Assembly: GCF_026343295.1 (NCBI RefSeq)
Contig: NZ_JAPELY010000003.1
Location: forward strand, 1,240,001-1,304,000
Length of the DNA: 64,000 nt
Reading direction: 5' to 3'
Origin: Streptomyces sp. NBC_00083
GTDB lineage: Bacteria; Actinomycetota; Actinomycetes; Streptomycetales; Streptomycetaceae
Positions 51,493 through 59,807 of the stretch are shown piece after piece. Made by a program: the position numbers and the translations under genes. Within the stretch, counting starts at the first letter, position 1; each line of letters opens with the position of its first letter. Under the pieces are notes generated by a model. It had not been told where the DNA came from. It did not search any database and saw only the letters and a program-made list of their open reading frames with translations.

Positions 51493-51891
51493 GTGATCGA
51501 GCGAGAGGCCGCCGTTCAGGCCGTCGAGGATCAGCTGGAGCGAGACTATCAGCAGTGGCGGGCTGCGGGCGTGGACGCGATGCGGATGGCCGTGTCCGAC
51601 GTCGAGGAGCACGAGCTGGTGTGGATCGTCTGCTGGACATCCGAGGAGTTCGTACGCACCCGGAACCCGGAGTTCATGCTGGCCGGTAACGGGCCTTACC
51701 TGGTCGACCGTGTCGACGGGGGACTGCACCAGATCGGTGTCGTCTCCGCGGTAACCGGGGAGTGGGAGGCCGACTATCGAGCCCGAATACGTGGGCTGCC
51801 GGTGCGCACCGCAGTAGACGACCTACACGATGCAGTGTGCGAAGTCGCCGCCGCGCGCGGGCGCATGCACGCTGCGCGGACACTGCGCTAG
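51493..51891 (+). CDS. YrhB/Imm35-like immunity protein
   Basis: From a GTG at 51493 with GGGAGG upstream, the product is 132 residues. It begins VIEREAAVQAVEDQLERDYQ and continues VSDVEEHELVWIVCWTSEEF, NPEFMLAGNGPYLVDRVDGG and LHQIGVVSAVTGEWEADYR. This order matches, from memory, the YrhB/Imm35 domain (pfam15567 type), which is frequently an immunity protein of polymorphic toxin systems. It is small, acidic and cytosolic, as immunity proteins are. It follows the toxin-like gene at 50158 on the same strand. Confidence 0.7.
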   Translation: MIEREAAVQAVEDQLERDYQQWRAAGVDAMRMAVSDVEEHELVWIVCWTSEEFVRTRNPEFMLAGNGPYLVDRVDGGLHQIGVVSAVTGEWEADYRARIRGLPVRTAVDDLHDAVCEVAAARGRMHAARTLR

Positions 51892-52265
51892 AGGCTGCCG
51901 ATGTTCTCGCCTGTCTAATTCGGCGCCATGTGGTGCTCCTGCGGATACGCCACGACGTGATCTGCGCAAACGTTGGCCATTTTGACTCGGAGGCGAATCC
52001 TTAACGGTGATCTTCCGAGAATCGAGAGCTGACGGGAGACTTGCCGAGCTCGTTGCCGGCGCTGGGGTGACTGGCTGAGTAGAGCGAAGGGCAGGCCTGT
52101 TCCGCGCCCTTCGCGCCACGGTCTCCCCGGCGATCCGCGTTTTACCTGGCTTCGGCGATGGCGTTGGCCCGGCGACGACATCCTCCGCCTGCGGGCAGTA
52201 CGAGGGATGCCACCCTGGTCCTCGCACACGCCCGATCACGTCTCCGCGAGAAAGGGAGCCCCGCC
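51892..52265. other. Intergenic stretch, nothing recognised
   Basis: About 370 bases before the epoxide hydrolase gene. Contains an AT-richer patch near 51975-52030 but no gene, palindrome or RNA that I can name. Confidence 0.4.
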
Positions 52266-53387
52266 ATGACTGCCAAGCCCTTCGAAGTCAGCGTTTCCGA
52301 AGGCGAGATCGCGGACCTCCGCGCCCGGTTGAGCCGGACCCGGTGGCCCGACCCCGAGCCCGTGGACGATTGGTCTCAGGGGGTGCCCCTGGCCTATGCG
52401 AAAGAGCTCTGCCGAAGCTGGGCCGAGGACTACGACTTCGGGTTCGCCGCGCGCCTGAACCGCTTCCCGCAGTACCGCGACACGGTCGATGGGCTGGGTA
52501 TCCACTTCCTGCACGTCCGATCGCCGGAGCGGGATGCGCTCCCGCTGGTGCTCACGCACGGGTGGCCGGGCTCCGTACTCGAATTCCTGGAGGTCCTCGG
52601 CCCGCTGACCGACCCCCGTGCGTACGGCGGCGACCCGGCGGACGCGTTCCACGTGGTCGCGCCGTCCCTGCCCGGGTACGGCTGGAGCGACAAGCCGTCC
52701 ACGACCGGGTGGGGAGTCGAGCGCACTGCTCGCGCCTGGGACACGCTGATGGTCTCGCTGGGCTACGACCGCTACGGCGCGCAGGGCGGCGACTGGGGTT
52801 CGGCGGTCTCCGGAGCGCTGGGGGAGGTGGCGCCCGAGCGGGTTGCCGGCGTGCATCTGAACCTGGGTTCCGTGGCGGCCGGCACCTTCGACGACCCGAC
52901 GCCCTCGGAACTCGCGAACCTGGAGGCCGAGAAGGAGTTCCAGCGAACCGGTCGGGGCTACTCGGGGCAACAGGCCACCCGGCCGCAGACCCTTGGCTAC
53001 GGGCTCACCGACTCCCCGGCCGGCCAGGCCGCCTGGATCGCCGAGAAGTACTGGGCGTGGACGGACAACAGGGGCTACCCCGAGGGCGCGTTGTCGCGAC
53101 AGACGATCCTCGACGAGATCTCGGTCTACTGGTTCACCGCGTCGGCCACGTCATCGGCGCGCCTGTACTGGGAGAGCTTCGCGTCGTTCCGCGACAAGGT
53201 CACGGCGCCCTCCGGGCTGTCGGTCTACCCACGCGACATCACTCGCCCTTCCCGGCGGGAGGCCGAACGGCGGTTCACCGACCTGCGCTGGTTCGAGGAA
53301 CTGCCGCGAGGTGGTCATTTCGCCGCGCTGGAGCAGCCGGAATCGCTGGTCGAGCAGGTCCGCGGGTTCTTCCGCCTCGTCCGGTGA
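52266..53387 (+). CDS. Epoxide hydrolase (alpha/beta-hydrolase, microsomal-type)
   Basis: A 373-residue enzyme with the N-terminal EHN region (FEVSVSEGEIADLRARLSRT then RWPDPEPVDDW), the oxyanion segment LTHGWPGSVLEF, nucleophile Asp in YGAQGGDWGSAVSGAL, lid residues around GYPEGALSRQTI and the catalytic His in ELPRGGHFAALEQP. This fits the juvenile-hormone/microsomal epoxide hydrolase-like group found in Streptomyces. There is no signal peptide. GAAAGGGAG precedes the ATG. It hydrates an epoxide to a diol; substrate unknown. Three 25-base repeats begin at its stop codon. Confidence 0.92.
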   Translation: MTAKPFEVSVSEGEIADLRARLSRTRWPDPEPVDDWSQGVPLAYAKELCRSWAEDYDFGFAARLNRFPQYRDTVDGLGIHFLHVRSPERDALPLVLTHGWPGSVLEFLEVLGPLTDPRAYGGDPADAFHVVAPSLPGYGWSDKPSTTGWGVERTARAWDTLMVSLGYDRYGAQGGDWGSAVSGALGEVAPERVAGVHLNLGSVAAGTFDDPTPSELANLEAEKEFQRTGRGYSGQQATRPQTLGYGLTDSPAGQAAWIAEKYWAWTDNRGYPEGALSRQTILDEISVYWFTASATSSARLYWESFASFRDKVTAPSGLSVYPRDITRPSRREAERRFTDLRWFEELPRGGHFAALEQPESLVEQVRGFFRLVR

Positions 53388-53454
53388 CCACTCGCCCCGC
53401 CTTATCCGCTGACCACCCGCCCCGCCGCGTCCGCTGACCACCCGCTCCGCGGCG
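53380..53454 (+). repeat. Three tandem 25-base repeats
   Basis: Copies at 53380-53404, 53405-53429 and 53430-53454 share the core TCCGCTGACCACCCGC (first copy TCCGGTGACCACTCGC), followed by CCCGCC-like bases. The first copy contains the last codons and TGA of the epoxide hydrolase gene, so slippage has copied the gene end downstream twice. Confidence 0.85.
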
Positions 53455-53920
53455 ACGGCGAAGAGACGGACCCGGGCGGTGCACGCGGCAGGGGTGCGCA
53501 GGAATAGCGGCTCTCGCCGCACCCGGCCGGGGGGTCTCCCGGAGGCGGCCCGGCAGCCGGCGCGGGGCGAGGCCTGGGCTCAGCCGAGTCGAGGCGAGGG
53601 CTTCCGCGACGGGCCGGGCCCTTCGCGGCGGGGCACGAGGAGCCCGGCCTCCGCGTCCCGTTCGGCCGCGGCCCGCTCCGCCGCTCGGCGAGGGAGGCGG
53701 GCGTCCGTAGCGTGGGCGGGCTCTGGGCAGGGACGGACGGGTTTGCTAGCTTCGGGCCATGGTTCCTCAGGCCGAGAACTTCGCGTCGCGTCGCTATGTC
53801 GACCTGCGACGCCAGGGCACGGCCACCTGTCGCACCGGCTGAGGCGGCCGGGAGCAGCGAGTCCGGTTCCGCCGAGTACGAGACGGCGCGGTGTCGGACC
53901 AGCTCCCCGAGGAAGTACGC
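53455..53920. other. Intergenic stretch ahead of the ROK gene
   Basis: About 465 bases with no supportable gene. It must hold the promoter of the ROK regulator. Open frames on both strands are Arg/Gly/Ala-rich with no motif. Confidence 0.4.
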
Positions 53921-55165
53921 ATGTCCCCTTCAGCAGCCCCCCTTTCCCTGTCCGACCCACCTGCCGTCCCAGCGGCGCACCGGGCCGCGGACGGTGCCCG
54001 GCGCCGGACCAGCGCCAGTGCGGTCCTGCGCTCCGTGCTCGAACACGGCCCCGTCGCCCGCAGCACCATCGCCCGCCTGACCGGCCTCTCCCCGGCATCG
54101 GTGACCGACCACTGCGCACGGCTGGACACGCTCGGCCTGATCCATGAGGCCGCCGCGCCCCCGCGGTCGAAAGGGGCGGGGCGCCCTCATGTGCCGATCG
54201 ATCTGGACGCGGACCGGTTCGTGGTCGGCGGGGTGCACGTGGCAGTGCCCTACACCAGCGTCGCCCTGCTCGACCTGCGCGGACGCGTGGTCGCCGAGCG
54301 GCGCCTCGGACATGACGAGGGAACCGAGCCCGAACGTGTCCTCGTCAACGCCGCCGGGGCGCTCGGCGTGCTGCTCGGCGAGGCCGACGCCGACGGCCGC
54401 ACTACGCTCGGCGTAGGGGTGGCGGCCGGCGGCTGGGTGGACCGGGATTCCGGCACCATCGTGGAGCACGCCCTGCTCGGCTGGCGGGACGTCGCCGTAC
54501 GCGACACCCTCCGCGAGCGCATCGGCCTGCCGGTCCAAGTCGACGGCCACGCACGGGCGTTGGTGAACGCGGAGCGGCTGTTCGGGCGGGCCCGGGGGAG
54601 CCGCAGCATGCTGCACCTCTTCGTCGGCAACGTGGTGGACGCCGCCTTCGCCACCCACGACGAAGTGCACCACGGCCCCCGCTCGCAGGCGGGCGCCATC
54701 GCCCACCTGCCGCTCGCCGGGGCGACGGAGCCCTGCGAGTGCGGTCAAGTGGGCTGCTTGCAGGCGGAGTTGAGCGAGCGCACGCTGTGCCGCAGGGCGC
54801 GCGAACAGCAGGTCATCCACACGGCGAACCCCATCCATGTGGTGCGCGCGGCGGCCGACGGCGACCCCGTCGCCGTACGCCTCCTCGTGGAGCGGGCCAG
54901 GATGGTCGGGCGCGCGGCCCGGCTGCTCCTCGACGTCCTCAACCCGGAGACCGTCGTCGTCACCGAAGTCGGTGTGATGCACCGGCAGGACTGCCTCACC
55001 GCGCTGCGCGAGGCGGTGGGGCGCCGGGACGCGCTGGTCGTGCCGAGCAGTTTCCCGGGCTCGGTCCTCGCCGTGGCGGGCGGTTCCGTGGCGCTCGACG
55101 TGCTGTTCCGGGATCCGCTGAGCATGCTGAACAGGCCGACCGAGAAGCGTGTCGAATCCAATTAA
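53921..55165 (+). CDS. ROK-family transcriptional regulator
   Basis: A 414-residue ROK repressor. The N-terminal winged helix (LEHGPVARSTIARLTGLSPA and SVTDHCARLDTLGL, residues 37-70) is joined to a sugar-kinase-like domain with an ATP-binding-like VGVAAGGWVDRDSG and the zinc motif CECGQVGCLQAE (consensus CxCGxxGCxE). The catalytic Asp of sugar kinases is not at its usual place, as is common in regulators. The ATG at 53921 with GAGGAAG is used; a GTG 30 bases earlier is possible. It sits directly upstream of the organosulfur cluster on the same strand and probably controls it. Confidence 0.9.
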   Translation: MSPSAAPLSLSDPPAVPAAHRAADGARRRTSASAVLRSVLEHGPVARSTIARLTGLSPASVTDHCARLDTLGLIHEAAAPPRSKGAGRPHVPIDLDADRFVVGGVHVAVPYTSVALLDLRGRVVAERRLGHDEGTEPERVLVNAAGALGVLLGEADADGRTTLGVGVAAGGWVDRDSGTIVEHALLGWRDVAVRDTLRERIGLPVQVDGHARALVNAERLFGRARGSRSMLHLFVGNVVDAAFATHDEVHHGPRSQAGAIAHLPLAGATEPCECGQVGCLQAELSERTLCRRAREQQVIHTANPIHVVRAAADGDPVAVRLLVERARMVGRAARLLLDVLNPETVVVTEVGVMHRQDCLTALREAVGRRDALVVPSSFPGSVLAVAGGSVALDVLFRDPLSMLNRPTEKRVESN

Positions 55166-55219
55166 TTCAGAAACTCCGAATATTGACAGGGATTGCGGGC
55201 GGAAGCGAGGATTCTCGGC

Positions 55220-55375
55220 ATGAGCAGCGCGCAGGAATTCTCCCCGGTGGTCAACCGGTCGCGGCAGGTCCGCGACCGGGGCGCCGGTGGCGCGCCGACA
55301 CCCTCGCGGTCCGTTCTCCTGACCAGGTGCCGTGTCATCGACCTGATGCGGATCGGCCGCACCCTGTGTTGCTGA
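55220..55375 (+). CDS. Cysteine-rich leader peptide of the sulfur operon
   Basis: A 51-codon frame with a GCGAGG site before the ATG. It ends VLLTRCRVIDLMRIGRTLCC and a TGA. The short family of actinobacterial leader peptides ahead of sulfur-assimilation and sulfonate-uptake genes ends in the same way (a DLxRxxxxLC-type tail with Cys), and their cysteine codons allow attenuation by low cysteine. Here three Cys codons (two adjacent at the end) fit that role. The true start could be further downstream because the N-terminal half shows no conservation. It lies about 335 bases before the substrate-binding protein gene. Confidence 0.65.
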   Translation: MSSAQEFSPVVNRSRQVRDRGAGGAPTPSRSVLLTRCRVIDLMRIGRTLCC

Positions 55376-55710
55376 TGTCCCGCTGAGATCAGGACTGTTG
55401 ACGTTGACGTGCCGACGGAGCGACCGGCGCCGGTGACGGCGATCGGGCGCCGGCGGAGGGTATACGGCCGAAGCGCAGGCCCGGCCGGGCCGCACAGGCT
55501 CGCCGGCCGCGTCCACGTGCTGCGGTTCCGGCCTCTCGACGCTGTCGCCTGCCCCTGCTGACGGCAGGCCCCGGAACGCATTCCTGTTCCGCGTCTGTGC
55601 CCAGCTCTCCTTTCGTGCTCGTTCGTTCTTCCCTGGCTCCCTTTCCGGCCCGCACTGCCCGCGCGCAATTCCGTGCGCCTTTCTTCCTCCTGCCATCACG
55701 GAGTTTCTCC
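55376..55710 (+). promoter_or_regulatory. Untranslated leader of the sulfur operon with possible attenuator
   Basis: About 335 bases. A perfect 8-bp hairpin, arms CCGGCGCC (55424-55431) and GGCGCCGG (55446-55453), begins 49 bases after the leader-peptide stop and could act as the attenuation structure. No U-run follows. No other gene is supportable here. Confidence 0.5.
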
Positions 55711-56784
55711 ATGCCCCCAGTTTCTTCGGCCGTGCCCGGTGTCGACCGGCGGCTGTTCCTGTCCTCACTGCTCGGCGTCGCCGCCGCTGCCGGACTCAGC
55801 GGCTGCGCGGGCGCCCAGGCCGCCGGCACCGTGGCCAAAGGGGCCGTGTCCGCCCCGCTGTCCACCACCGTTCCGGCCGGGACCCGACTGAAGATCGCCT
55901 CGTACCAGGGTGTCCAGCAACTCCAGTTCAGACTGGCCGGGCTGGGCGACCTGCCGTTCACCGTGTCGGACTGGGTGAACACCGGTGCCGGCCCCGATGT
56001 CATCAACGCCTTCCGCGCCAACTCCCTCGACGTCGCCAACAACGCGGGGATCCCGTCGATCCAAGCGCACTTCCAGGGGTACGACGCGAAGATCGTCGCG
56101 ATCGACATCACCCGCAAGCCGAGCTACGTCTTCGCCACCAAGCCCGGCAGCGACATCAAGGACGTCCAGGGGTTCAAGGGCAGGAAACTGGCCTTCTCGC
56201 AGGGGCAGGCGCAGGGCGTCGTCCTGCTGCGGGCCCTGAAGCAGGCCGGGCTGACGCACGACGACGTCACCCTCGTACCGCTGACGAGCAATCAGTTCTT
56301 CACCGCGCTCCAGGCCGGACAGGTCGACATCGCCCCGCTCGCCAACAGCCAGGCCCCCGCCTACCTCAAGCAGTACGGGCCCAAGGGTGCGCACGCCATC
56401 TCGACCGATGTGGTCGACCTGCTCAACCTGCTGTGGGCGCCCACCACCGTGCTCGCCGATCCGGCGAAGGCGGCCGCGATCGCCGCGTACGTCCCCCGCT
56501 GGGCCAAGGGGCAGGTGTGGGCGTACGAGCACCCCGACGCCTGGAACGAGGAGTTCTACGTCAAGACGCAGAACCTCACGCTCGCGCAGGCCCGGTCGAT
56601 CACCGCCCTCGCCAACAAGCCGCTCTTTCCGCCCAGTTGGGACGAGGCGATCAGGTGGGAGCAGGAGACCGCGGACCTCCTGGCCGAGGGCGGCTTCGTG
56701 AAGAAGTTCCGGGTCGACTCGCTCTTCGACCGACGCTTCGAGGGTCTCGCGGCCCAGGCCGTCGCGGCCGAGTACCAGAGGTGA
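55711..56784 (+). CDS. ABC-transporter substrate-binding lipoprotein (sulfonate type)
   Basis: A 357-residue periplasmic-type binding protein. The N-terminus combines a twin-arginine-like VDRRLFLSSLLGVAAAAGLS with the lipobox LSGC, so it is probably a Tat-exported lipoprotein. The mature part follows SsuA/TauA/NrtA proteins: KIASYQGVQQLQFRLAGLGD, TGAGPDVINAFRANSLDVAN, ADPAKAAAIAAYVPRWAKGQ. It delivers an organosulfur anion (taurine, alkanesulfonate or similar) to the permease. The ATG at 55711 with CGGAG is used; upstream codons do not fit a signal peptide. It is the first structural gene of the operon. Confidence 0.88.
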   Translation: MPPVSSAVPGVDRRLFLSSLLGVAAAAGLSGCAGAQAAGTVAKGAVSAPLSTTVPAGTRLKIASYQGVQQLQFRLAGLGDLPFTVSDWVNTGAGPDVINAFRANSLDVANNAGIPSIQAHFQGYDAKIVAIDITRKPSYVFATKPGSDIKDVQGFKGRKLAFSQGQAQGVVLLRALKQAGLTHDDVTLVPLTSNQFFTALQAGQVDIAPLANSQAPAYLKQYGPKGAHAISTDVVDLLNLLWAPTTVLADPAKAAAIAAYVPRWAKGQVWAYEHPDAWNEEFYVKTQNLTLAQARSITALANKPLFPPSWDEAIRWEQETADLLAEGGFVKKFRVDSLFDRRFEGLAAQAVAAEYQR

Positions 56785-56789
56785 CGGCC

Positions 56790-57638
56790 ATGACCACCAC
56801 CGCGACCACGCCCCTGGTGCCCCCGCCCGTCGAGACGCCGGCCGCCCTCCGCACGCCGAGGCGCCGTGCGCTCGCGCCCGGCAAACGGCTGCCCGCCTCA
56901 CGGCTGATCGGCCCCGGCCTCGTCCTCGTCCTGTGGGCCGCCGCGTCCGCCGCCGGACAGCTGGATCCCGCCGCGATCCCGGCACCCTGGACGGTGCTGC
57001 GCACGGCGGGTCAGCTGTGGAGCGACGGCACCCTGTCCACCGACGTGCTCACCTCCCTGGAACGCGCCGCGTACGGGTTCGCCCTCGGGCTCACCGCCGG
57101 AGTGGTCCTCGCGCTCGCGGCCGGGCTCAGCCGGGTCGGCGAGGCGCTGATCGACGGGACGGTCCAGCTCAACCGGGCGATCCCCACCCTCGGCCTGATC
57201 CCGCTGTTCATCCTCTGGCTCGGCATCGGCGAGACCTTCAAGATCGCGATCATCGCCATCGTCGTCTACATCCCGATCTATCTGAACCTGCACGCCGCCC
57301 TGTCCGGCATCGACCACCGCTTCGTCGAACTCGCCGAAGTCCAGGGCCTGTCCAGGGTCCGTTTCATCCGGCAGATCGTCGTCCCCGGCGCGCTGCCCGG
57401 CTTCTTCGTGGGACTCCGGCTCGGGGTGACCGGGTCCTGGCTCTCGCTGGTCGTCCTGGAGCAGATCAACGCCACCAGCGGCCTCGGCTATCTGATGTTC
57501 CAGGCCCAGAACTACGGCCGCACCGACATCATCCTCGTCGGTCTGCTCATCTACGGCGTCTTCGGCCTCGTCTCCGACAGCGTGGTCCGCCTCGTCGAAC
57601 GGAGGGTCCTTTCATGGCGACGCACCCTGAGCAACTGA
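56790..57638 (+). CDS. ABC-transporter permease (SsuC/TauC-like)
   Basis: A 282-residue permease with about six membrane helices and the family's cytoplasmic loop EAA region: LSGIDHRFVELAEVQGLSRV and RQIVVPGALPGFFVGLRLGV, including the conserved G-x-L-P. A 30-residue polar N-terminus precedes TM1 (LIGPGLVLVLWAAASAAG). Start at 56790 is chosen for its AGAGGTG site; a GTG nine bases earlier is also possible and would couple to the upstream stop. Its stop overlaps the ATPase start by 25 bases. It is the membrane subunit of an aliphatic sulfonate importer. Confidence 0.92.
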   Translation: MTTTATTPLVPPPVETPAALRTPRRRALAPGKRLPASRLIGPGLVLVLWAAASAAGQLDPAAIPAPWTVLRTAGQLWSDGTLSTDVLTSLERAAYGFALGLTAGVVLALAAGLSRVGEALIDGTVQLNRAIPTLGLIPLFILWLGIGETFKIAIIAIVVYIPIYLNLHAALSGIDHRFVELAEVQGLSRVRFIRQIVVPGALPGFFVGLRLGVTGSWLSLVVLEQINATSGLGYLMFQAQNYGRTDIILVGLLIYGVFGLVSDSVVRLVERRVLSWRRTLSN

Positions 57639-58444
57639 CCACGATCCAGGCCCCGGCGGTCCGGCTCGCCGGGCTCACCCGGTCCTTCGACGGCCGCACC
57701 GTCCTCGACGGCATCGACCTCGACATCCCGGCCGGCCAGTTCACGGCCCTGCTCGGCCACAGCGGCTCCGGCAAGAGCACCCTGCTGCGCGCCATCGCCG
57801 GACTCGACCACCAGGTGACCGGAAGCGGTGAACTGGACGCCCCCGAACGGGTGTCGGTGGTCTTCCAGGACTCCCGGCTGCTGCCCTGGCGCCGCGTCCT
57901 CGACAACGTCCTCCTCGGCGCGGACGGCAAGGAAGCCGCCGAGCGGGGCCGTGCCGCCCTCGCCGAGGTCGGTCTCGCGGGGCGCGAACGGGCCTGGCCC
58001 AACGAGCTGTCCGGCGGCGAGGCCCAACGCGCCGCACTGGCCCGCTCCCTGGTCCGCCGGCCCGAACTGCTCCTCGCCGACGAGCCGTTCGGCGCCCTGG
58101 ACGCCCTCACCCGCATCCGTATGCACGCCCTCCTGCGCGAGCTGTGGCAGCGCCACCGGCCCTCGGTCCTGCTCGTCACGCACGACGTCGACGAGGCCAT
58201 CGTGCTGGCCGACCGGGTCCTCGTGCTCGACCGGGGCCGCATCGGCGTCGACCTCACCATCGACCGCCCGCACCCGCGCTCGTACCGCGATCCGCACCTG
58301 GGCGAGTACCGCGAGCGCCTGCTCGCCGCGCTCGGCGTGACCGCACACGAGGAGCGCCACCAAGAACACGCCCACCACCAGATCCAGGACCGGACCCACC
58401 ACCGGACCGAGAACCCGTCCCAGGACCAGGAGGCCCTCCAGTGA
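57614..58444 (+). CDS. ABC-transporter ATP-binding protein (SsuB/TauB-like)
   Basis: A 276-residue ATPase with Walker A GHSGSGKSTL, a Q-loop (VVFQDSRLLPWRRV), signature LSGGEAQRAALARSL, Walker B LLLADEPFGALDAL and switch His VTHDVDEAI. The core 245 residues resemble SsuB. An unusual His/Gln/Glu-rich tail of about 35 residues (RHQEHAHHQIQDRTHHRTEN) follows and may bind metal or be disordered. The start overlaps the permease and the end overlaps the FMN-monooxygenase GTG (GTGA), so translation is coupled along the operon. Confidence 0.93.
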   Translation: MATHPEQLTTIQAPAVRLAGLTRSFDGRTVLDGIDLDIPAGQFTALLGHSGSGKSTLLRAIAGLDHQVTGSGELDAPERVSVVFQDSRLLPWRRVLDNVLLGADGKEAAERGRAALAEVGLAGRERAWPNELSGGEAQRAALARSLVRRPELLLADEPFGALDALTRIRMHALLRELWQRHRPSVLLVTHDVDEAIVLADRVLVLDRGRIGVDLTIDRPHPRSYRDPHLGEYRERLLAALGVTAHEERHQEHAHHQIQDRTHHRTENPSQDQEALQ

Positions 58445-59784
58445 CCCCGCGCCGGCTCCACCTCAACGCGTTCCTCATGAGCACGGGACACCACGAGGCG
58501 TCCTGGCGGCTGCCCGAGAGCGACCCGTACGCGAGCGTCGACCTCGCCCACTACCGCGAGCTCGCCCGCATCGCCGAACGCGGCACCTTCGACTCGCTGT
58601 TCCTCGCCGACGGGCCCGTCCTGTTCAGCCACGTCGGCCAGCGCCCCGCCGGCGTCCTGGAACCGCTGACCCTGCTGACCGCGCTGGCCGCGGCGACCGA
58701 GCACATCGGTCTGATCGCCACCGCCTCCACCTCGTACAACTCGCCCTACAACCTGGCCCGACGGCTGGCCTCGCTCGACCACATCAGCGGTGGCCGGGCG
58801 GGCTGGAACATCGTCACCACGGCGGGCGCCGAAGCGGCCCGCAACTTCGGGCTCGACGACGAACCCGCCCACGCCACCCGGTACGAGCGCGCCGCCGAAT
58901 TCCTCGACGTGGCGCTGGGACTCTGGGACAGCTGGGAGGACGACGTCGTCGTCGCGGACAAGGCGGCCGGTGTCTGGGGCGACGACACGAAGATCCATCC
59001 GCCGCGCCACCAGGGGACGTACTTCAGCGTCGAGGGGGCGCTGAACGTCCCCCGGAGCCCGCAGGGCTACCCCCTGCTCGTCCAGGCGGGCTCCTCGCAG
59101 GACGGCAAGCGGTTCGCGGCCCGGTACGCGGAAGCCGTCTTCACCGCGCAGCAGACGCTGGAGGACGCGCAAGCCTTCTACGCCGACCTCAAATCCCGGG
59201 CCCGTGCGGCAGGACGCGACCCGGAGCACCTCAAGATCCTGCCCGGCATCGTGCCGGTCATCGGCTCCACCGAGGCCGAGGCCCGCGCCCACGAGCGGCT
59301 CCTGGACGACCACATCGTGCCCGAGCACGGTCTCCACCGCCTCGAACGGCTGCTCCACCTGGAGCCGGGTGTCCTCCGGCTGGATGCCCAACTGCCCGAG
59401 GATCTGCCGCCCGAGAGCGCCATCGAGGGCGCCAAGAGCCGCTACACGCTGATCGTGGAGCTCGCCCGGCGCGAACGGCTCACCGTCCGCGAACTGATCG
59501 GGCGCCTCGGCGGCGGGCGCGGCCATCTCACCTTCGCCGGCACGCCCGAGCAGGTGGCCGACGCGATCGAGAGCTGGTTCACGCTGGGCGCCGCCGACGG
59601 CTTCAACATCATGCCCGCCGTGCTGCCGTCCGGCCTCGAACTCTTCGTCGAGCACGTCGTGCCGATCCTGCGCGAGCGGGGCCTGTTCCGCACGGAGTAC
59701 GGCCCCCGGGGCACCCTGCGCGACCGCTACGGCCTGCCCCGCCCCGCCAACCAGCACACCGTCCCGGCCCTCAGCCGGGTCTGA
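58441..59784 (+). CDS. FMN-dependent monooxygenase of the NtaA/SnaA/DszA (LLM) family
   Basis: A 447-residue luciferase-like monooxygenase: HLNAFLMSTGHHEASWRLPE at the start, an IAERGTFDSLFLADGP segment, STSYNSPYNLARRLASLDHI, SGGRAGWNIVTTAGAEAARN and YPLLVQAGSSQDGKRFAARY, in the order of DszA/NtaA proteins. It needs FMNH2 from a separate reductase, which is not encoded here. DszA and SfnG relatives cleave C-S bonds of sulfones and sulfonates. In this operon it probably desulfonates the imported compound so that sulfite is released. It overlaps the ATPase gene by four bases. Confidence 0.9.
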   Translation: MTPRRLHLNAFLMSTGHHEASWRLPESDPYASVDLAHYRELARIAERGTFDSLFLADGPVLFSHVGQRPAGVLEPLTLLTALAAATEHIGLIATASTSYNSPYNLARRLASLDHISGGRAGWNIVTTAGAEAARNFGLDDEPAHATRYERAAEFLDVALGLWDSWEDDVVVADKAAGVWGDDTKIHPPRHQGTYFSVEGALNVPRSPQGYPLLVQAGSSQDGKRFAARYAEAVFTAQQTLEDAQAFYADLKSRARAAGRDPEHLKILPGIVPVIGSTEAEARAHERLLDDHIVPEHGLHRLERLLHLEPGVLRLDAQLPEDLPPESAIEGAKSRYTLIVELARRERLTVRELIGRLGGGRGHLTFAGTPEQVADAIESWFTLGAADGFNIMPAVLPSGLELFVEHVVPILRERGLFRTEYGPRGTLRDRYGLPRPANQHTVPALSRV

Positions 59785-59807
59785 CCACCACCGAAGGGAA
59801 CCCGCAC

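Noticed and set aside
57547..59757. Long minus-strand frame opposite the ATPase and LLM genes
   Set aside because: Shadow of two genes with clear Walker/signature motifs and FMN-monooxygenase motifs.
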